Positions 1 through 7,972 of a stretch of 38,251 bases of DNA are shown here, piece by piece. The position numbers and the translations under genes were made by a program. Source of the DNA: a virus. Where the stretch lies: IMG/VR virus record IMGVR_UViG_3300022562_000160, positions 1-38,251 of that record; one strand, written 5' to 3'. The notes below the pieces were generated by a model. It searched no databases. It saw only the letters and a program-made list of their open reading frames with translations, and was not told the origin of the DNA. Position 1 is the first letter of the stretch, and every line of letters begins with the position of its first letter.

Positions 1-395
1 ACCAGCGCATCTCCAGCCGCCGTTGTGTCCTGAATGCTGGTGCGCTCGGCAGTGGCCGTAAATGATGCCTTCCAGAATACGCCGCTTTGTGTGCTGATGC
101 TAATATTGCTGGTCATCAGCACCAAATGCTCCTCAATGCCGTTGCCGCTGTCCAAGTCCATGAGAAATCGGTCAGCGCCGCCACTGATGCGGTTGAGGAA
201 GTTCTGAAACGCCTGTAAGCCAAGCGACGTCATGTCCAGGTTAATACTGATTGGCACTGGCTCGTAGTAGGTATCACGAGCCTGTCGCGGCAATCCGCCT
301 TGAACCTGCGCTCGGAAAATATTACTGCCGCGCACGTAGCCGTATCCAAGGTTTACGATTGGCCTTAGTGTCGCGGGGAATTTGTAATCACTCAT
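1..395 (-). CDS. Minor tail protein, lambda M position (5' part; runs off left edge)
   Basis: The ATG at 395 gives 131 residues before the window ends. The frame continues without a stop into the right edge (38251 to 38200), giving a 148-residue protein. It starts two bases after the tape-measure stop and precedes a DUF1833-like gene, an NlpC/P60-like gene and a J-like gene. That order matches lambda H-M-L-K-J, so a structural role at the distal tail tip is inferred from position. The sequence is beta-rich with no catalytic motif visible. I do not recognise a named family with certainty. Confidence 0.85.
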   Translation of the reverse strand, partial: MSDYKFPATLRPIVNLGYGYVRGSNIFRAQVQGGLPRQARDTYYEPVPISINLDMTSLGLQAFQNFLNRISGGADRFLMDLDSGNGIEEHLVLMTSNISISTQSGVFWKASFTATAERTSIQDTTAAGDAL

Positions 396-396
396 G

Positions 397-2382
397 TTAA
401 ACCCTCAAGGCCTTGGAAAACATCGAATCAGGGTCAAGCGCCTGCTCACTCATAAACTCCTCAATCCGCAGCAGCCAGCTGCCATCACTCTGGCGCTCAG
501 TCGATACGTTATCAATCCTGCCCTGAGTCTGGTTAACGATTGTGAAGTTAGGCGCTTGCTGGCTGCCATTCTGCCCCATTATGTCACGCATCTGAGCAGC
601 AGTGCGAGCCCGTGACGCGCCAGCAGGTACGATAACCTCAGCCTTTCCGCGCTCTGCCATCTGGTAGGCGCTACCGCCAATCATCGAGCCGCCCTGCTCC
701 CTCGCGCCACGAATGGCCGCCACATTCGCAAGACCCGCCACAATTGCAGCGCCCGCAGCCGCAGCACCAAGAATTGGGCCGACATACGGAATTGACGCCA
801 TGGCCGAGTAAGCACCTGTCGCAGCCTTGTAGGTGTCGATTGTGGCCGTTGCGATGGCTGACGCCTTGTAAATTGCCGACTGCTCGCCAAGGCTAGACTT
901 GAGGTTTGCAGTCATATTGCGTTGGGCGTCAATGCCATCATCAAGCGTCTTTTCACGGCGGCGTGCCTCCTCGGCTGCCCTGGCAATGTCGGCGCGGCGC
1001 ATATCGTCTTTAAGTTTTGCCTGCTCATCCAGCAGCCTATTTTCAATCTCTGCGCGAGCCAGTACGGCGTTGGTCTGAATTTCGGTCAGCGCGTCTTGAT
1101 ATTCCTGCTCCTTGAGCAATCCAAGCATCTTGTATTCGTCCAGTTTGGCGACCTTCTCTTGCTGCTGGGCGTCAATCAGTTGCATCTCGCTTAAATTGGC
1201 CTGCCGCAGCTGCTCAAGGTATGCTGCGGCTTGCTTTGCTTGATTCTCGGTGGCGGTATCCCTTGCTGTGTTCGCCACGCCAGCAGTTCCGGCGCCGCCA
1301 GAGATTAGGCCACCGCCTCCGGCAGCAGCATCAGCCAGCTTGTTTTTGTCAATGTCCTTTTGCAGCTCAAGCCGCGCATGGTAAAGCTCGTTAAGCCGCT
1401 CCTCTGTCGCGACAAGCTGCTGGCGTTTGGATATGTCGGCCGGGCTGCCAAAGATATCAGACACGCCGCGAAACGATTCAAGCTCTTTGGCTCGCTGCTG
1501 CAGCGTCTCAATTTGCCTATCCATGTCGGCAATCGACTTGATGTTTTCCGCATCCTGAAAGGTGTTGATGAAGTCGATGACTTTCTGAGTAGCAGTCGGA
1601 ACCACGGCGATTACGCTGTTGAAAAACTCATTCATTGACGGCGCGAGCGTGGCGCTGATGGCCTGCGTGGCATTGCCGACGCTCTTAGTCATCAGGTCGT
1701 AAGATGCTGAAACCTTTTTAAGCTCGCCTGACTGCTCAGTCGTGAGGGTTATCTGGCCGTTAACCTCATTGAATGAGTCCTTGAGCTTTCGCAGCTCGGT
1801 GGAGTTGTTGGCGTATAGCGGAATCAGCTTTGACAGGTCGTTGCCCATGGATTCCAGCACAAAAGTCATCTGGCTTCCGCTGGCTCCAGCCTCCTCCATG
1901 CGCCGCACAAGCTCGCCTACAACTTGGTCACCGGACAGGTGCTGCATCTCTCTCGCCAGCGCCACCCCCTGTTGCTTGGTCATTCCCATTACATCCAAGA
2001 AATCTTGGAATGGGCCAGTGCCAGCCGTGGCGAACTCACCAAGCTTGTCGGCAATGTCCTTGGATATGTCTGCAACCTGCTCGCCAGTAACGCCGTACTG
2101 ATTGGCTGCGAACTCCAGCGCCTTGAATTCTTTAGTGCTGAGTCTCGCCTGCCGCGCCAGGTTGTCAGTTTCTTTGGCGGCCTTGGCGGATGCAAGGACT
2201 ATGGTATTGATAGCACCTGACACCGCAATATAGGCGGCAGCAGCAGACGCAGCTACAGCTGTCATTTTGCTGAAAGAGGCTCCAGCCTTGCCAGATGAAC
2301 CCGTTAAGCGGTCAAGCTCCCTACTCGTCTGGCTTACGCCCTGCGAGCTAACCCTGACAACCAGTGATGCGGTATCAGCCAT
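397..2382 (-). CDS. Tail tape measure protein
   Basis: This 661-residue protein has the typical composition of a siphophage tape measure: Ala/Gln/Lys-rich helices, a hydrophobic Ala-rich stretch near residues 40-65, long coiled coil around 380-480 and a Gly/Ala-rich hydrophobic segment near 515-555. The protein sets tail length during assembly; at about 0.15 nm per residue this would be a tail near 100 nm. It follows the G/GT-like pair with a TAATG overlap and precedes the tail-tip genes, the canonical position. It is shorter than many tape measures but has no sign of truncation. Confidence 0.93.
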   Translation of the reverse strand: MADTASLVVRVSSQGVSQTSRELDRLTGSSGKAGASFSKMTAVAASAAAAYIAVSGAINTIVLASAKAAKETDNLARQARLSTKEFKALEFAANQYGVTGEQVADISKDIADKLGEFATAGTGPFQDFLDVMGMTKQQGVALAREMQHLSGDQVVGELVRRMEEAGASGSQMTFVLESMGNDLSKLIPLYANNSTELRKLKDSFNEVNGQITLTTEQSGELKKVSASYDLMTKSVGNATQAISATLAPSMNEFFNSVIAVVPTATQKVIDFINTFQDAENIKSIADMDRQIETLQQRAKELESFRGVSDIFGSPADISKRQQLVATEERLNELYHARLELQKDIDKNKLADAAAGGGGLISGGAGTAGVANTARDTATENQAKQAAAYLEQLRQANLSEMQLIDAQQQEKVAKLDEYKMLGLLKEQEYQDALTEIQTNAVLARAEIENRLLDEQAKLKDDMRRADIARAAEEARRREKTLDDGIDAQRNMTANLKSSLGEQSAIYKASAIATATIDTYKAATGAYSAMASIPYVGPILGAAAAGAAIVAGLANVAAIRGAREQGGSMIGGSAYQMAERGKAEVIVPAGASRARTAAQMRDIMGQNGSQQAPNFTIVNQTQGRIDNVSTERQSDGSWLLRIEEFMSEQALDPDSMFSKALRV

Positions 2383-2729
2383 TATTTAATCTCCCGCGCC
2401 TCAAAAATTGCGTCAATATCCATCAGGATGCCGACTTCGTTCGGATTTGGCCGCCAGCCGACCAGCCTTGCATAGCTCTCAACATCGCCAAACGTCAGCC
2501 TGTCACGGCCATAAAGCGTGTTATTGTTGATGCCAAATTTAAGCCTGCGATAGCGCCAATACAGGTCATTATCCGGCAGCTCAGGTTCATCGCGCTCTAG
2601 CTCTGGCGCCTTCTCGATTACGCCCATGGCCACCAGCGCCTCATTGTGCTGGTTGCTTATCGCGTCTACCTTTACCAGCTTTTGCTTGTCGCCCCACTCC
2701 CACGCGCAATAGTCGAGCAGGGCTTTCAC
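2382..2729 (-). CDS. Tail assembly chaperone, GT-like (T domain)
   Basis: This 115-residue frame opens at a GTG whose GTGA overlaps the stop of the preceding gene, directly after an A7-G run. In lambda-like phages the second frame of the chaperone pair is made mainly by -1 frameshifting from the first (G to GT). Position, size and the slippery site all fit that model. The GTG may not be used as a separate start. The protein is rich in charged residues and Trp/Tyr, and no enzymatic motif is visible. It abuts the tape measure gene, its expected client. Confidence 0.75.
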   Translation of the reverse strand: MKALLDYCAWEWGDKQKLVKVDAISNQHNEALVAMGVIEKAPELERDEPELPDNDLYWRYRRLKFGINNNTLYGRDRLTFGDVESYARLVGWRPNPNEVGILMDIDAIFEAREIK

Positions 2730-3154
2730 TTTTTTTGGTAGTTGGCCAACTGGGTGATGTAGGCTGCCCAGATTTGGTCGCCAAGACCTTTGAACGCTGC
2801 CAGCACCGCAGTAAGCTCGTCAGGCGAGAATGCGTTATCGAAGTCCCAGCCCTCAACCAGCTCGGCGGCTACGGCGTTTTGTAGCTTCACCAGCTCACGG
2901 CCATGGCGGATATTGTACTCGCCAAAGTCGCCAGCAGCCTCGGACTCGGCCAGCAGTTCGGCATTGGCGGCTTTGAACGAATCGTCAAACTGAGCCAGCA
3001 GGCGGCGATACTTGACCACCGCAATCTCCACATCTTCGGAATCAACTGGTTTCAGCACAATGTGGTGGCCGGACGGCGTGCCATCGCTGCGCAGCACCTC
3101 GAATTGACGGTCTTTGGCTTCTACTTTTGCGGCATATAATTCGTGGATATTCAT
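2726..3154 (-). CDS. Tail assembly chaperone, G-like
   Basis: This 142-residue acidic, helical protein starts at ATG 3154; the open frame extends further upstream, but into the promoter of the divergent operon. It lies between tail tube and tape measure, separated from the tube gene by an inserted opposite-strand cassette. It ends in two lysine codons on the slippery run. Siphophage G proteins of this size bind the tape measure and recruit tube subunits. The family call rests on position, size and the frameshift site rather than sequence motifs. Confidence 0.72.
   Translation of the reverse strand: MNIHELYAAKVEAKDRQFEVLRSDGTPSGHHIVLKPVDSEDVEIAVVKYRRLLAQFDDSFKAANAELLAESEAAGDFGEYNIRHGRELVKLQNAVAAELVEGWDFDNAFSPDELTAVLAAFKGLGDQIWAAYITQLANYQKK
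2729..2735 (-). promoter_or_regulatory. -1 programmed frameshift site (A AAA AAG) linking the chaperone frames
   Basis: In zero frame the upstream gene ends CAA AAA AAG TGA. The heptamer A AAA AAG is the classic slippery sequence read efficiently in bacteria by tRNA-Lys. A one-base slip back continues as AAA GTG AAA GCC into the downstream 115-residue frame, giving a fusion of about 257 residues. No stop intervenes. I did not find a convincing downstream pseudoknot by eye. Confidence 0.75.
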
Positions 3155-3207
3155 TGCGATTCTCGTTGTTTTTCGACTCCTGACATTGTAGCCGTCAATA
3201 AAATGTG

Positions 3208-3236
3208 TTGACAGTAAATAAAGTTGTTTATATGCT
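3208..3236 (+). promoter_or_regulatory. Sigma70-type promoter for the 3268-3916 cassette
   Basis: A perfect TTGACA (3208-3213) is followed by a 17-bp spacer and TATGCT (3231-3236), 31 bp ahead of the first start codon. The same TTGACA/TATGCT pair serves the other opposite-strand cassette at 7719-7746. Confidence 0.85.
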
Positions 3237-3267
3237 TGGCACATATTAACCAAAGAGGGAATGAAAG

Positions 3268-3663
3268 ATGATTGACGCAATCAAGACCAAGAAAAATCTG
3301 CTGCAGCAACTTCTAAAAAATGGCGACATCAGCGACGAAGCTTTCGGCAGGGAAGTTGACAAGCTGCTTGAGCAGCTTCTGTTTGACCCTGCTAGCGTGG
3401 TCGAGAAGTCGCAGGACAATGACCCAAACACCATCACCGTGAACGGTTTTAAAGTGCCGAAGCCGATGAGTGAGAAGCCTGATATTGAAAGCACCTATCA
3501 CACTGCGGACATTTATAACAAACTGCTGTCCAATCAATACATGTGGGGCGATAGTGACTTTGATTTCCTTCTTCTCTCCCGCAACATCTGCCACACCACC
3601 AAAGAAGCTGCCATAGCTCACGCTAAGGCCATGCTTGGCATTGACCCATGGGGTGATAAATGA
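3268..3663 (+). CDS. Hypothetical phage protein, first gene of an opposite-strand cassette
   Basis: This is a 131-residue protein with ribosome site GAGGG just ahead of ATG 3268. The N-terminal half is helical and charged. The C-terminal half contains a stretch ending HTTKEAAIAHAKAMLGIDP, which resembles the tail of many small accessory prophage proteins of unknown role; that resemblance is from memory. It is transcribed against the surrounding tail genes from its own promoter and overlaps the next gene by four bases. Likely an accessory (moron-type) gene expressed apart from the late operon. Function unknown. Confidence 0.8.
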   Translation: MIDAIKTKKNLLQQLLKNGDISDEAFGREVDKLLEQLLFDPASVVEKSQDNDPNTITVNGFKVPKPMSEKPDIESTYHTADIYNKLLSNQYMWGDSDFDFLLLSRNICHTTKEAAIAHAKAMLGIDPWGDK

Positions 3664-3890
3664 GCAACCTAACAATCTACTGCGGCGCACTGGTCGCATA
3701 CGAACAGCCGTCATACGCTGAGCGCAAATCCGGCGCAATGGTGGTCACTGTTACTGATGCAAATATTTTTAAAATTGTCGAGGAGGTTGGGACTGACACT
3801 CTACTTGACCACATCGACAATGAGGTGATTGCCACCTATCTGGAGCAACTTGGCTTGGTGGTGAGTGATGGTGATTTTGAGGAGGCGTAA
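3660..3890 (+). CDS. Hypothetical small acidic protein, second gene of the cassette
   Basis: A 76-residue protein that overlaps the preceding stop as ATGA, so it is translationally coupled. It is acidic in its C-terminal half, ending in two Glu and Ala, with no membrane segment or metal motif. The family is not recognised. It is followed by a possible eight-codon frame and then a strong terminator. Confidence 0.72.
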   Translation: MSNLTIYCGALVAYEQPSYAERKSGAMVVTVTDANIFKIVEEVGTDTLLDHIDNEVIATYLEQLGLVVSDGDFEEA

Positions 3891-3916
3891 TGCGTAACGA
3901 GGAAGATTGGTTCTAA
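3890..3916 (+). CDS. Possible eight-residue micro-ORF (MRNEEDWF)
   Basis: TAATG couples it to the previous gene, with a GGAGG ribosome site ending seven bases before its ATG. It stops immediately before the terminator. The short acidic-aromatic peptide could be chance; only its coupling and strong ribosome site argue for translation. Confidence 0.25.
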   Translation: MRNEEDWF

Positions 3917-3920
3917 ACAA

Positions 3921-3947
3921 AAGCCCCCTTTCGGGGGCTTCTCTTTT
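3921..3947. terminator. Bidirectional intrinsic terminator between cassette and tail tube gene
   Basis: An 8-bp stem AAGCCCCC/GGGGGCTT with a TTTC loop (3921-3940) is followed by CTCTTTTT on the plus strand. The minus strand reads the same hairpin followed by TTGTTT, just past the end of the tail tube gene. Confidence 0.85.
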
Positions 3948-5110
3948 TACGGGTAAACAATCCGCTGAATCGTGATTGACGATTGCATAGCGTTGCCGGT
4001 GGCCTGTCCTTCAATGCTCAGTGTTACAGCCTCTGGGCCGCCAATCTCAGGCGTTGCAGAGGTCATGCGCACACGGTGCAGCGTGAACGACATGGCGCCA
4101 GCCTTGCCAGTGAGCACGCTGGAAAACTCAGTCTCGGTTTCGTCAATAAACTTCTCCACCATAGCCAGGTCGTAAAGCTTGCCAGCCAGCGAGAAAGTAT
4201 TGTTGGCATTGCCGCGCTCAACAAATGCCACAGCCTTGTTACCAAGCTCAAACTGTGCGCTGGTTTCGTTGTCGTTGGTGATGGTAAAGGTGTCCACCAG
4301 CTCAAGCGGCGCGGAACCCTCAAACGCTGTCACATCCACAGATGCGAACGGGTCGGCGGTATAGCTCACGGTAAAGGTCGAGCCAGCAGGCGGCGCAGTC
4401 AGGATTTCTTGGCTAAGGCCGATGAACGGGAATGAGCCGGTCACCATGGCGTTAACTGCCTGCTCGATGGTAAAGCCTGTGAACTCAACACCGCGGGTGA
4501 TGATGTACGCATCTGGATTGCCGCACTTGCCCTTGAACCAGGTCAGGATTGACACCGATTTACACAGGTTTCCGGTTTGCAGCTTGTCTGCACCAAGGAA
4601 GCCGGTTGCAACTCCTGATTCGTCTGTGAGTTCGTGCTGAATTCCTGCGCCGGTGATAACCAGCGGTGTGACTGCGGTCACGATAAAAGGCAGCGCATTG
4701 TCTCCAGTGAGCTGCGGCATGTAGACCAAGTCGCCAACCTCGGCGATAGTGGTGAAGTCGCCAGCGGCGCGGGTGAAGGTTTTGGCGGCTGAGTCAACCG
4801 TTACCGACAAACCAGGCTCGCTGGTGCCAGCAACCCATGCGGATGTCATGGCAGCGGCCAGCAGGTCGTCTTGGCTGGACTGTGACAGCTCAATGGCGTA
4901 TTCGCCGGTAATCTGCTCGTTACCAGTGCGCACGCTGGTCTTTTCTCGGCTGCCGTTAAGCTCAGCCGATACCAGCGCGTCGCGTGTGATTGCAGGGACG
5001 CCGCCAGTATTGCGCAGCGGTGACCACGATGGACTTGCAGGGGTGACACCTGGCGTCAGTTCTGCGACATAAAATTGTGCGGTATTTGCCCCGCGAAATG
5101 GTTGCAACAT
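3947..5110 (-). CDS. Major tail tube protein
   Basis: This 387-residue beta-rich protein lies between the tail terminator and the chaperone pair, the usual place of the tube subunit. It has a GAGGT ribosome site ahead of ATG 5110. The N-terminus around NTAQFYVAELTPGVTP is typical of the larger tail-tube family of HK97-like siphophages; the extra length likely reflects an inserted Ig-like or surface domain. It polymerises into hexameric rings around the tape measure. Start and stop are unambiguous. Confidence 0.85.
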   Translation of the reverse strand: MLQPFRGANTAQFYVAELTPGVTPASPSWSPLRNTGGVPAITRDALVSAELNGSREKTSVRTGNEQITGEYAIELSQSSQDDLLAAAMTSAWVAGTSEPGLSVTVDSAAKTFTRAAGDFTTIAEVGDLVYMPQLTGDNALPFIVTAVTPLVITGAGIQHELTDESGVATGFLGADKLQTGNLCKSVSILTWFKGKCGNPDAYIITRGVEFTGFTIEQAVNAMVTGSFPFIGLSQEILTAPPAGSTFTVSYTADPFASVDVTAFEGSAPLELVDTFTITNDNETSAQFELGNKAVAFVERGNANNTFSLAGKLYDLAMVEKFIDETETEFSSVLTGKAGAMSFTLHRVRMTSATPEIGGPEAVTLSIEGQATGNAMQSSITIQRIVYP

Positions 5111-5112
5111 GG

Positions 5113-5529
5113 TTATAACCTCGCTGTATATGAATCAAATGTGATACTAACGGGCCTCGTTGCCCATCCGTTTTCTACTGTAACACGACCGAATGAAAAA
5201 TTCGTCACCTCTACACAAATCTCGTTACGCGTCAATGTTGTTGACGGCTTAAACGCCACGTTGAGCAAGTCTGTCATCTTGTTCAGTGGAGCGCTGCCAA
5301 GGTGGCTAGCGTAGCGAATATCAATCTGATAAATCCCGCTGCGCCTGTCGGTAAAGTACAGGTCCGCTTGGTCAATCGGAGCAGGCAGGAAAAATCCGGC
5401 CAGATATGGCGTGCTCGTGCTGGTTGGTGCGTTGATGTTTTCCAGCGCTATCACGATGCCGTTGGCCGCGCCGAACTGCTTTAGCGCTATGTCGAAGGCC
5501 TTTTGAATTGACTCTGTGGCGGTTGTCAT
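5113..5529 (-). CDS. Tail terminator / tail completion protein (DUF4128-like)
   Basis: A 138-residue protein coupled by TAATG to the upstream gp10-like gene and ending two bases before the tail tube start. Size, alpha/beta pattern and position between gp10-like and tube genes match tail terminators (lambda U role) that cap the tube at the head-proximal end. No catalytic motif is expected or seen. The DUF4128 assignment is from memory of similar proteins. Confidence 0.72.
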   Translation of the reverse strand: MTTATESIQKAFDIALKQFGAANGIVIALENINAPTSTSTPYLAGFFLPAPIDQADLYFTDRRSGIYQIDIRYASHLGSAPLNKMTDLLNVAFKPSTTLTRNEICVEVTNFSFGRVTVENGWATRPVSITFDSYTARL

Positions 5530-5951
5530 TATCTATTAATCCTCGCCTGCTCATCTAAAATTCGTTGAAACCGCGCCACGTTAATGCGCACCATGCCCTG
5601 CGGCGCTTGCTGTGAATAGCCATACTCAAGCGCATAGGCATATGGCAGGTTGTTTGCCAGCGTGAACTCCAAATTAACGCGCTCGCCGTTGATGTGCGCC
5701 GTCATGGCGTTAACTGCTGCACTGCCGCTTTCATCCTCTGCATCAACCGTCCCGCTCGCAGGACTCGCGCCGGACACCTGCCAGTTTGCGCGGAAGCGGC
5801 CGGTGTCAACTGGTGACGTGCGAATTACGCCGCGAAAGAGAACGATTGCCGAGCCCTTTATTGTTTTGTTAACACTCATATTGGCCTTCTGTGCGAAAGC
5901 CTCGATTTGCTTATTGAGCTTGTCAAATCTTTTGCTGAAATCTTGAGCCAT
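5529..5951 (-). CDS. HK97 gp10-like head-tail / tail completion protein
   Basis: A 140-residue protein with a lysine-rich N-terminal helix, then SPVDTGRFRANWQVSG near residues 49-64. The pattern sPVDTGrlraNW is the hallmark of the HK97 gp10/lambda Z-type family, which joins head and tail. It overlaps a small gene upstream by 29 bp and is coupled to the tail terminator downstream. Confidence 0.88.
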   Translation of the reverse strand: MAQDFSKRFDKLNKQIEAFAQKANMSVNKTIKGSAIVLFRGVIRTSPVDTGRFRANWQVSGASPASGTVDAEDESGSAAVNAMTAHINGERVNLEFTLANNLPYAYALEYGYSQQAPQGMVRINVARFQRILDEQARINR

Positions 5952-6081
5952 AATCCCTCAACTTTTTCACGGCTGCGATGTGGTCAGGATGGTCTTTTGG
6001 TAGCTCCTTGCCGTCAACCTCGACCGTAACGCTTATCACTCTGCCAGTGTCGCTGTGGCGTAGCTTTATTTTCTTCTGCAT
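5923..6081 (-). CDS. Small basic hypothetical protein in the connector operon
   Basis: A 52-residue ORF starting at ATG 6081 with AGGAAG five bases upstream, ending inside the start of the gp10-like gene. The upstream connector gene ends two bases before it, so it fills the only gap in the operon. It begins MQKKIKLRHSDTGRVI and looks like a small beta-hairpin protein. Spacing and ribosome site make it likely to be real; function unknown. Confidence 0.6.
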   Translation of the reverse strand: MQKKIKLRHSDTGRVISVTVEVDGKELPKDHPDHIAAVKKLRDYGSRFQQKI

Positions 6082-6083
6082 AG

Positions 6084-6461
6084 TCACTTCCTACAATGCA
6101 ATTTATGGCAAATCGTAACGCCAGTATAATCCACAAGCGGCTTAGACACTATCGACCATTCAGCACCACCAAATCGCACCTTATCCTGCATGCTGATGCC
6201 GTCATAAATCGGGTCTATGGCCTGCACGATAGCCATTACATCGCCAGCCTGAATTGTGGTGCCGTTCACCAGATTTGCAGAAAACGCCACAGTGACGCCG
6301 ACCAGTGGCACGTCAACAGTCGGCGGAATAACCATCTCGCCAAGCATCTCATCCCAAACAGGCTCGCCGCCCTTCTTTACCAGCACGATGCGCCCGTCAG
6401 ACTCGTCATACTTGCGCAGCAGCTTGTCAGCCACGCCTTTCATGCGATTGGCAAAACTCAT
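6084..6461 (-). CDS. Head closure / head-tail joining protein
   Basis: A 125-residue protein with an N-terminal helix, then beta-rich sequence including GDVMAIVQAIDPIYDGISMQ, resembling SPP1 gp16/HK97 gp7-type stopper proteins that contact the connector. It is ATGA-coupled to the preceding gene and sits between adaptor and gp10-like genes, the normal location of the head-closure gene. Assignment is from position and fold pattern. Confidence 0.65.
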   Translation of the reverse strand: MSFANRMKGVADKLLRKYDESDGRIVLVKKGGEPVWDEMLGEMVIPPTVDVPLVGVTVAFSANLVNGTTIQAGDVMAIVQAIDPIYDGISMQDKVRFGGAEWSIVSKPLVDYTGVTICHKLHCRK

Positions 6462-7144
6462 ACATCGCCCTCGATGCGCGATACGACCAACAGGGCGGTT
6501 GGCGCAAGATTCCAGCCATGACTTGATGTTACCGAATACAGTCCGCCAAAGTTCGCCCCAGCACTATCACGGATGATTTGCAGCGTGACCACGTCGCCAG
6601 CGGTAAGCGGGACAGCAACGCGAGACTCAACGATGTAGATGGCCTCTGCTGATGTCATGCGAGCAGCCGAGCTAATGCCGACTTGCGAGCCGTTTACGAG
6701 GATGCGCGACATAAGGATACTTGTCCCGCTTGCACCTGTGCGGCCTTTTTGTAGCTTAAACCGCATCGCGTAGCTGCCTGTCTCGGTGCAGGTGATAACC
6801 CCAGCCGCACTCAGTGACACACCATCCCCGACTTGCGCAGCCCCAAACTCGATTTGCAGCGGCGTGCCAACTGCCGATGGCGCTTGGTTTGCTGCGGTTG
6901 ATGCAGACCGCAAAACCTCGACTTCTCGCGCGCCTACAATTACGTTTTTACCGCCAGACCTTAGCCCGCCAGTAAAATCAACCTCACCAACAACAACCTG
7001 CGCACCAGTCTCTTGCGTGTTCAGCGCCGAGTCCATCACCTGCGTGGACACTTCGCGGTGCTTCTGCGGCGTAATCAATCCAGTGGTATTATCCGGCAGA
7101 TTGCTGTTAATCAGTGCGGCCAGCGCCGCCTTATCCTGTGCCAT
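6458..7144 (-). CDS. Putative virion fibre or decoration protein (jelly-roll-like)
   Basis: A 228-residue protein. Residues 1-42 (MAQDKAALAALINSNLPDNTTGLITPQ and on) resemble the N-terminal module found on many phage fibre proteins. The rest, from about 95, is beta-rich with the rhythm of C1q/TNF-type trimeric jelly rolls (GDGVSLSAAGVITCTETGSY..., GDVVTLQIIRDS...). It sits between connector genes rather than with tail fibres, so a head fibre, whisker or collar decoration is plausible. It is coupled by TAATG upstream and ATGA downstream. Confidence 0.55.
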   Translation of the reverse strand: MAQDKAALAALINSNLPDNTTGLITPQKHREVSTQVMDSALNTQETGAQVVVGEVDFTGGLRSGGKNVIVGAREVEVLRSASTAANQAPSAVGTPLQIEFGAAQVGDGVSLSAAGVITCTETGSYAMRFKLQKGRTGASGTSILMSRILVNGSQVGISSAARMTSAEAIYIVESRVAVPLTAGDVVTLQIIRDSAGANFGGLYSVTSSHGWNLAPTALLVVSRIEGDV

Positions 7145-7659
7145 TATGCGCGCCCCACTCTAAAGCTGAATCCGTTATTACTGCAGGCCACCAACAGCGG
7201 CTTGAGTGCATCCATTGCCTTGGTGATAACCACTGAGCTGCCAGTCTTGCCGTTGTCGAAATACGACAATTTGACCGCGCCGACAACCTCCTCGCTGGCA
7301 ATGCCTTTGCCGTCATCAGTTGCGCGAACATCGGTGCCAGCGCCATATTCTGCCGCGGCATACACTTGGGCGTATTTCATTGCAGCAGGCACACTGTCGC
7401 TTGCGATTGCGAAGCCATAGGCATTCACAGCACCAACGCGAGGCCATGCCAGCGCCTGAGTTTCGTTTAGCCTGGTTCCGGTGAAGCAGCCTTCTTGCAT
7501 ATCCACATAGCCAGCACCCTGCCTCAGCGCCACTTCCGCGGCGGTATCATCTATAGGCAGCGTCACGCCATAGGCTGCGGCATATGAGCGGGCATCCGCC
7601 AGTGAAATATACGAATCTGAGTCAGGGAGCCCGGTGCCATCTTCCACAATTAAGGCCAT
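7144..7659 (-). CDS. Head-tail adaptor (DnaT-like family annotation)
   Basis: A 171-residue protein beginning MALIVEDGTGLPDSDSYIS, followed by helices with SLADARSYAAAYG. This signature belongs to a phage family often annotated as putative DnaT-like ssDNA binding protein. Its constant place just after the capsid gene indicates a connector/adaptor role as in HK97 gp6-type proteins, so I prefer adaptor over replication factor. It follows the capsid gene pair but is separated from it by an inserted plus-strand cassette. Confidence 0.75.
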   Translation of the reverse strand: MALIVEDGTGLPDSDSYISLADARSYAAAYGVTLPIDDTAAEVALRQGAGYVDMQEGCFTGTRLNETQALAWPRVGAVNAYGFAIASDSVPAAMKYAQVYAAAEYGAGTDVRATDDGKGIASEEVVGAVKLSYFDNGKTGSSVVITKAMDALKPLLVACSNNGFSFRVGRA

Positions 7660-7718
7660 TGCTTAAGTCCTCGTTTGTTAATGGCTAAATAATACAGCGG
7701 TGGTGGATTAAAATCCAG

Positions 7719-7746
7719 TTGACAGTTTCGCGGCGTGGTGTATGCT
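7719..7746 (+). promoter_or_regulatory. Sigma70-type promoter for the 7781-8381 cassette
   Basis: TTGACA (7719-7724), 16-bp spacer, TATGCT (7741-7746); the first ATG is 35 bp downstream with an AGGTAGGA ribosome site. Confidence 0.82.
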
Positions 7747-7780
7747 GGTGGTGTAAATTTAATTGTTTAGTGAGGTAGGA

Positions 7781-7972
7781 ATGAAAAACACTGAAAACGA
7801 ATTTGAGTATAAGGGCAGGATTTATGTGGCGGTTGATAGCGATGGAGTCGGATGTGATGGGTGCGCATTTGCGCGCGACATAGAGGTAGTATGGGGATGC
7901 GGAATGTTTTCATGCCTGGCGAATGACAGGAGCGACCACAGAAGGGTGAAATTTAAGGAGAAATCGCAATGA
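7781..7972 (+). CDS. Hypothetical Cys-rich small protein
   Basis: A 63-residue protein with ATG 7781 directly after AGGTAGGA. It contains GVGCDGCAF near residues 22-30 and two further cysteines near 40-45, so a small metal-binding knot is possible. It overlaps the next gene as ATGA. Transcribed against the surrounding head and connector genes; accessory function unknown. Confidence 0.72.
   Translation: MKNTENEFEYKGRIYVAVDSDGVGCDGCAFARDIEVVWGCGMFSCLANDRSDHRRVKFKEKSQ

Noticed and set aside
1742-2101. 119-codon plus-strand frame inside the tape measure gene
   Set aside because: Antisense of a clear tape measure coding region, no ribosome site, no recognisable domain.
3313-3738. 141-codon minus-strand frame opposite the 3268-3890 genes
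   Set aside because: Antisense shadow; no ribosome site and the opposite strand carries promoter, coupled genes and terminator.
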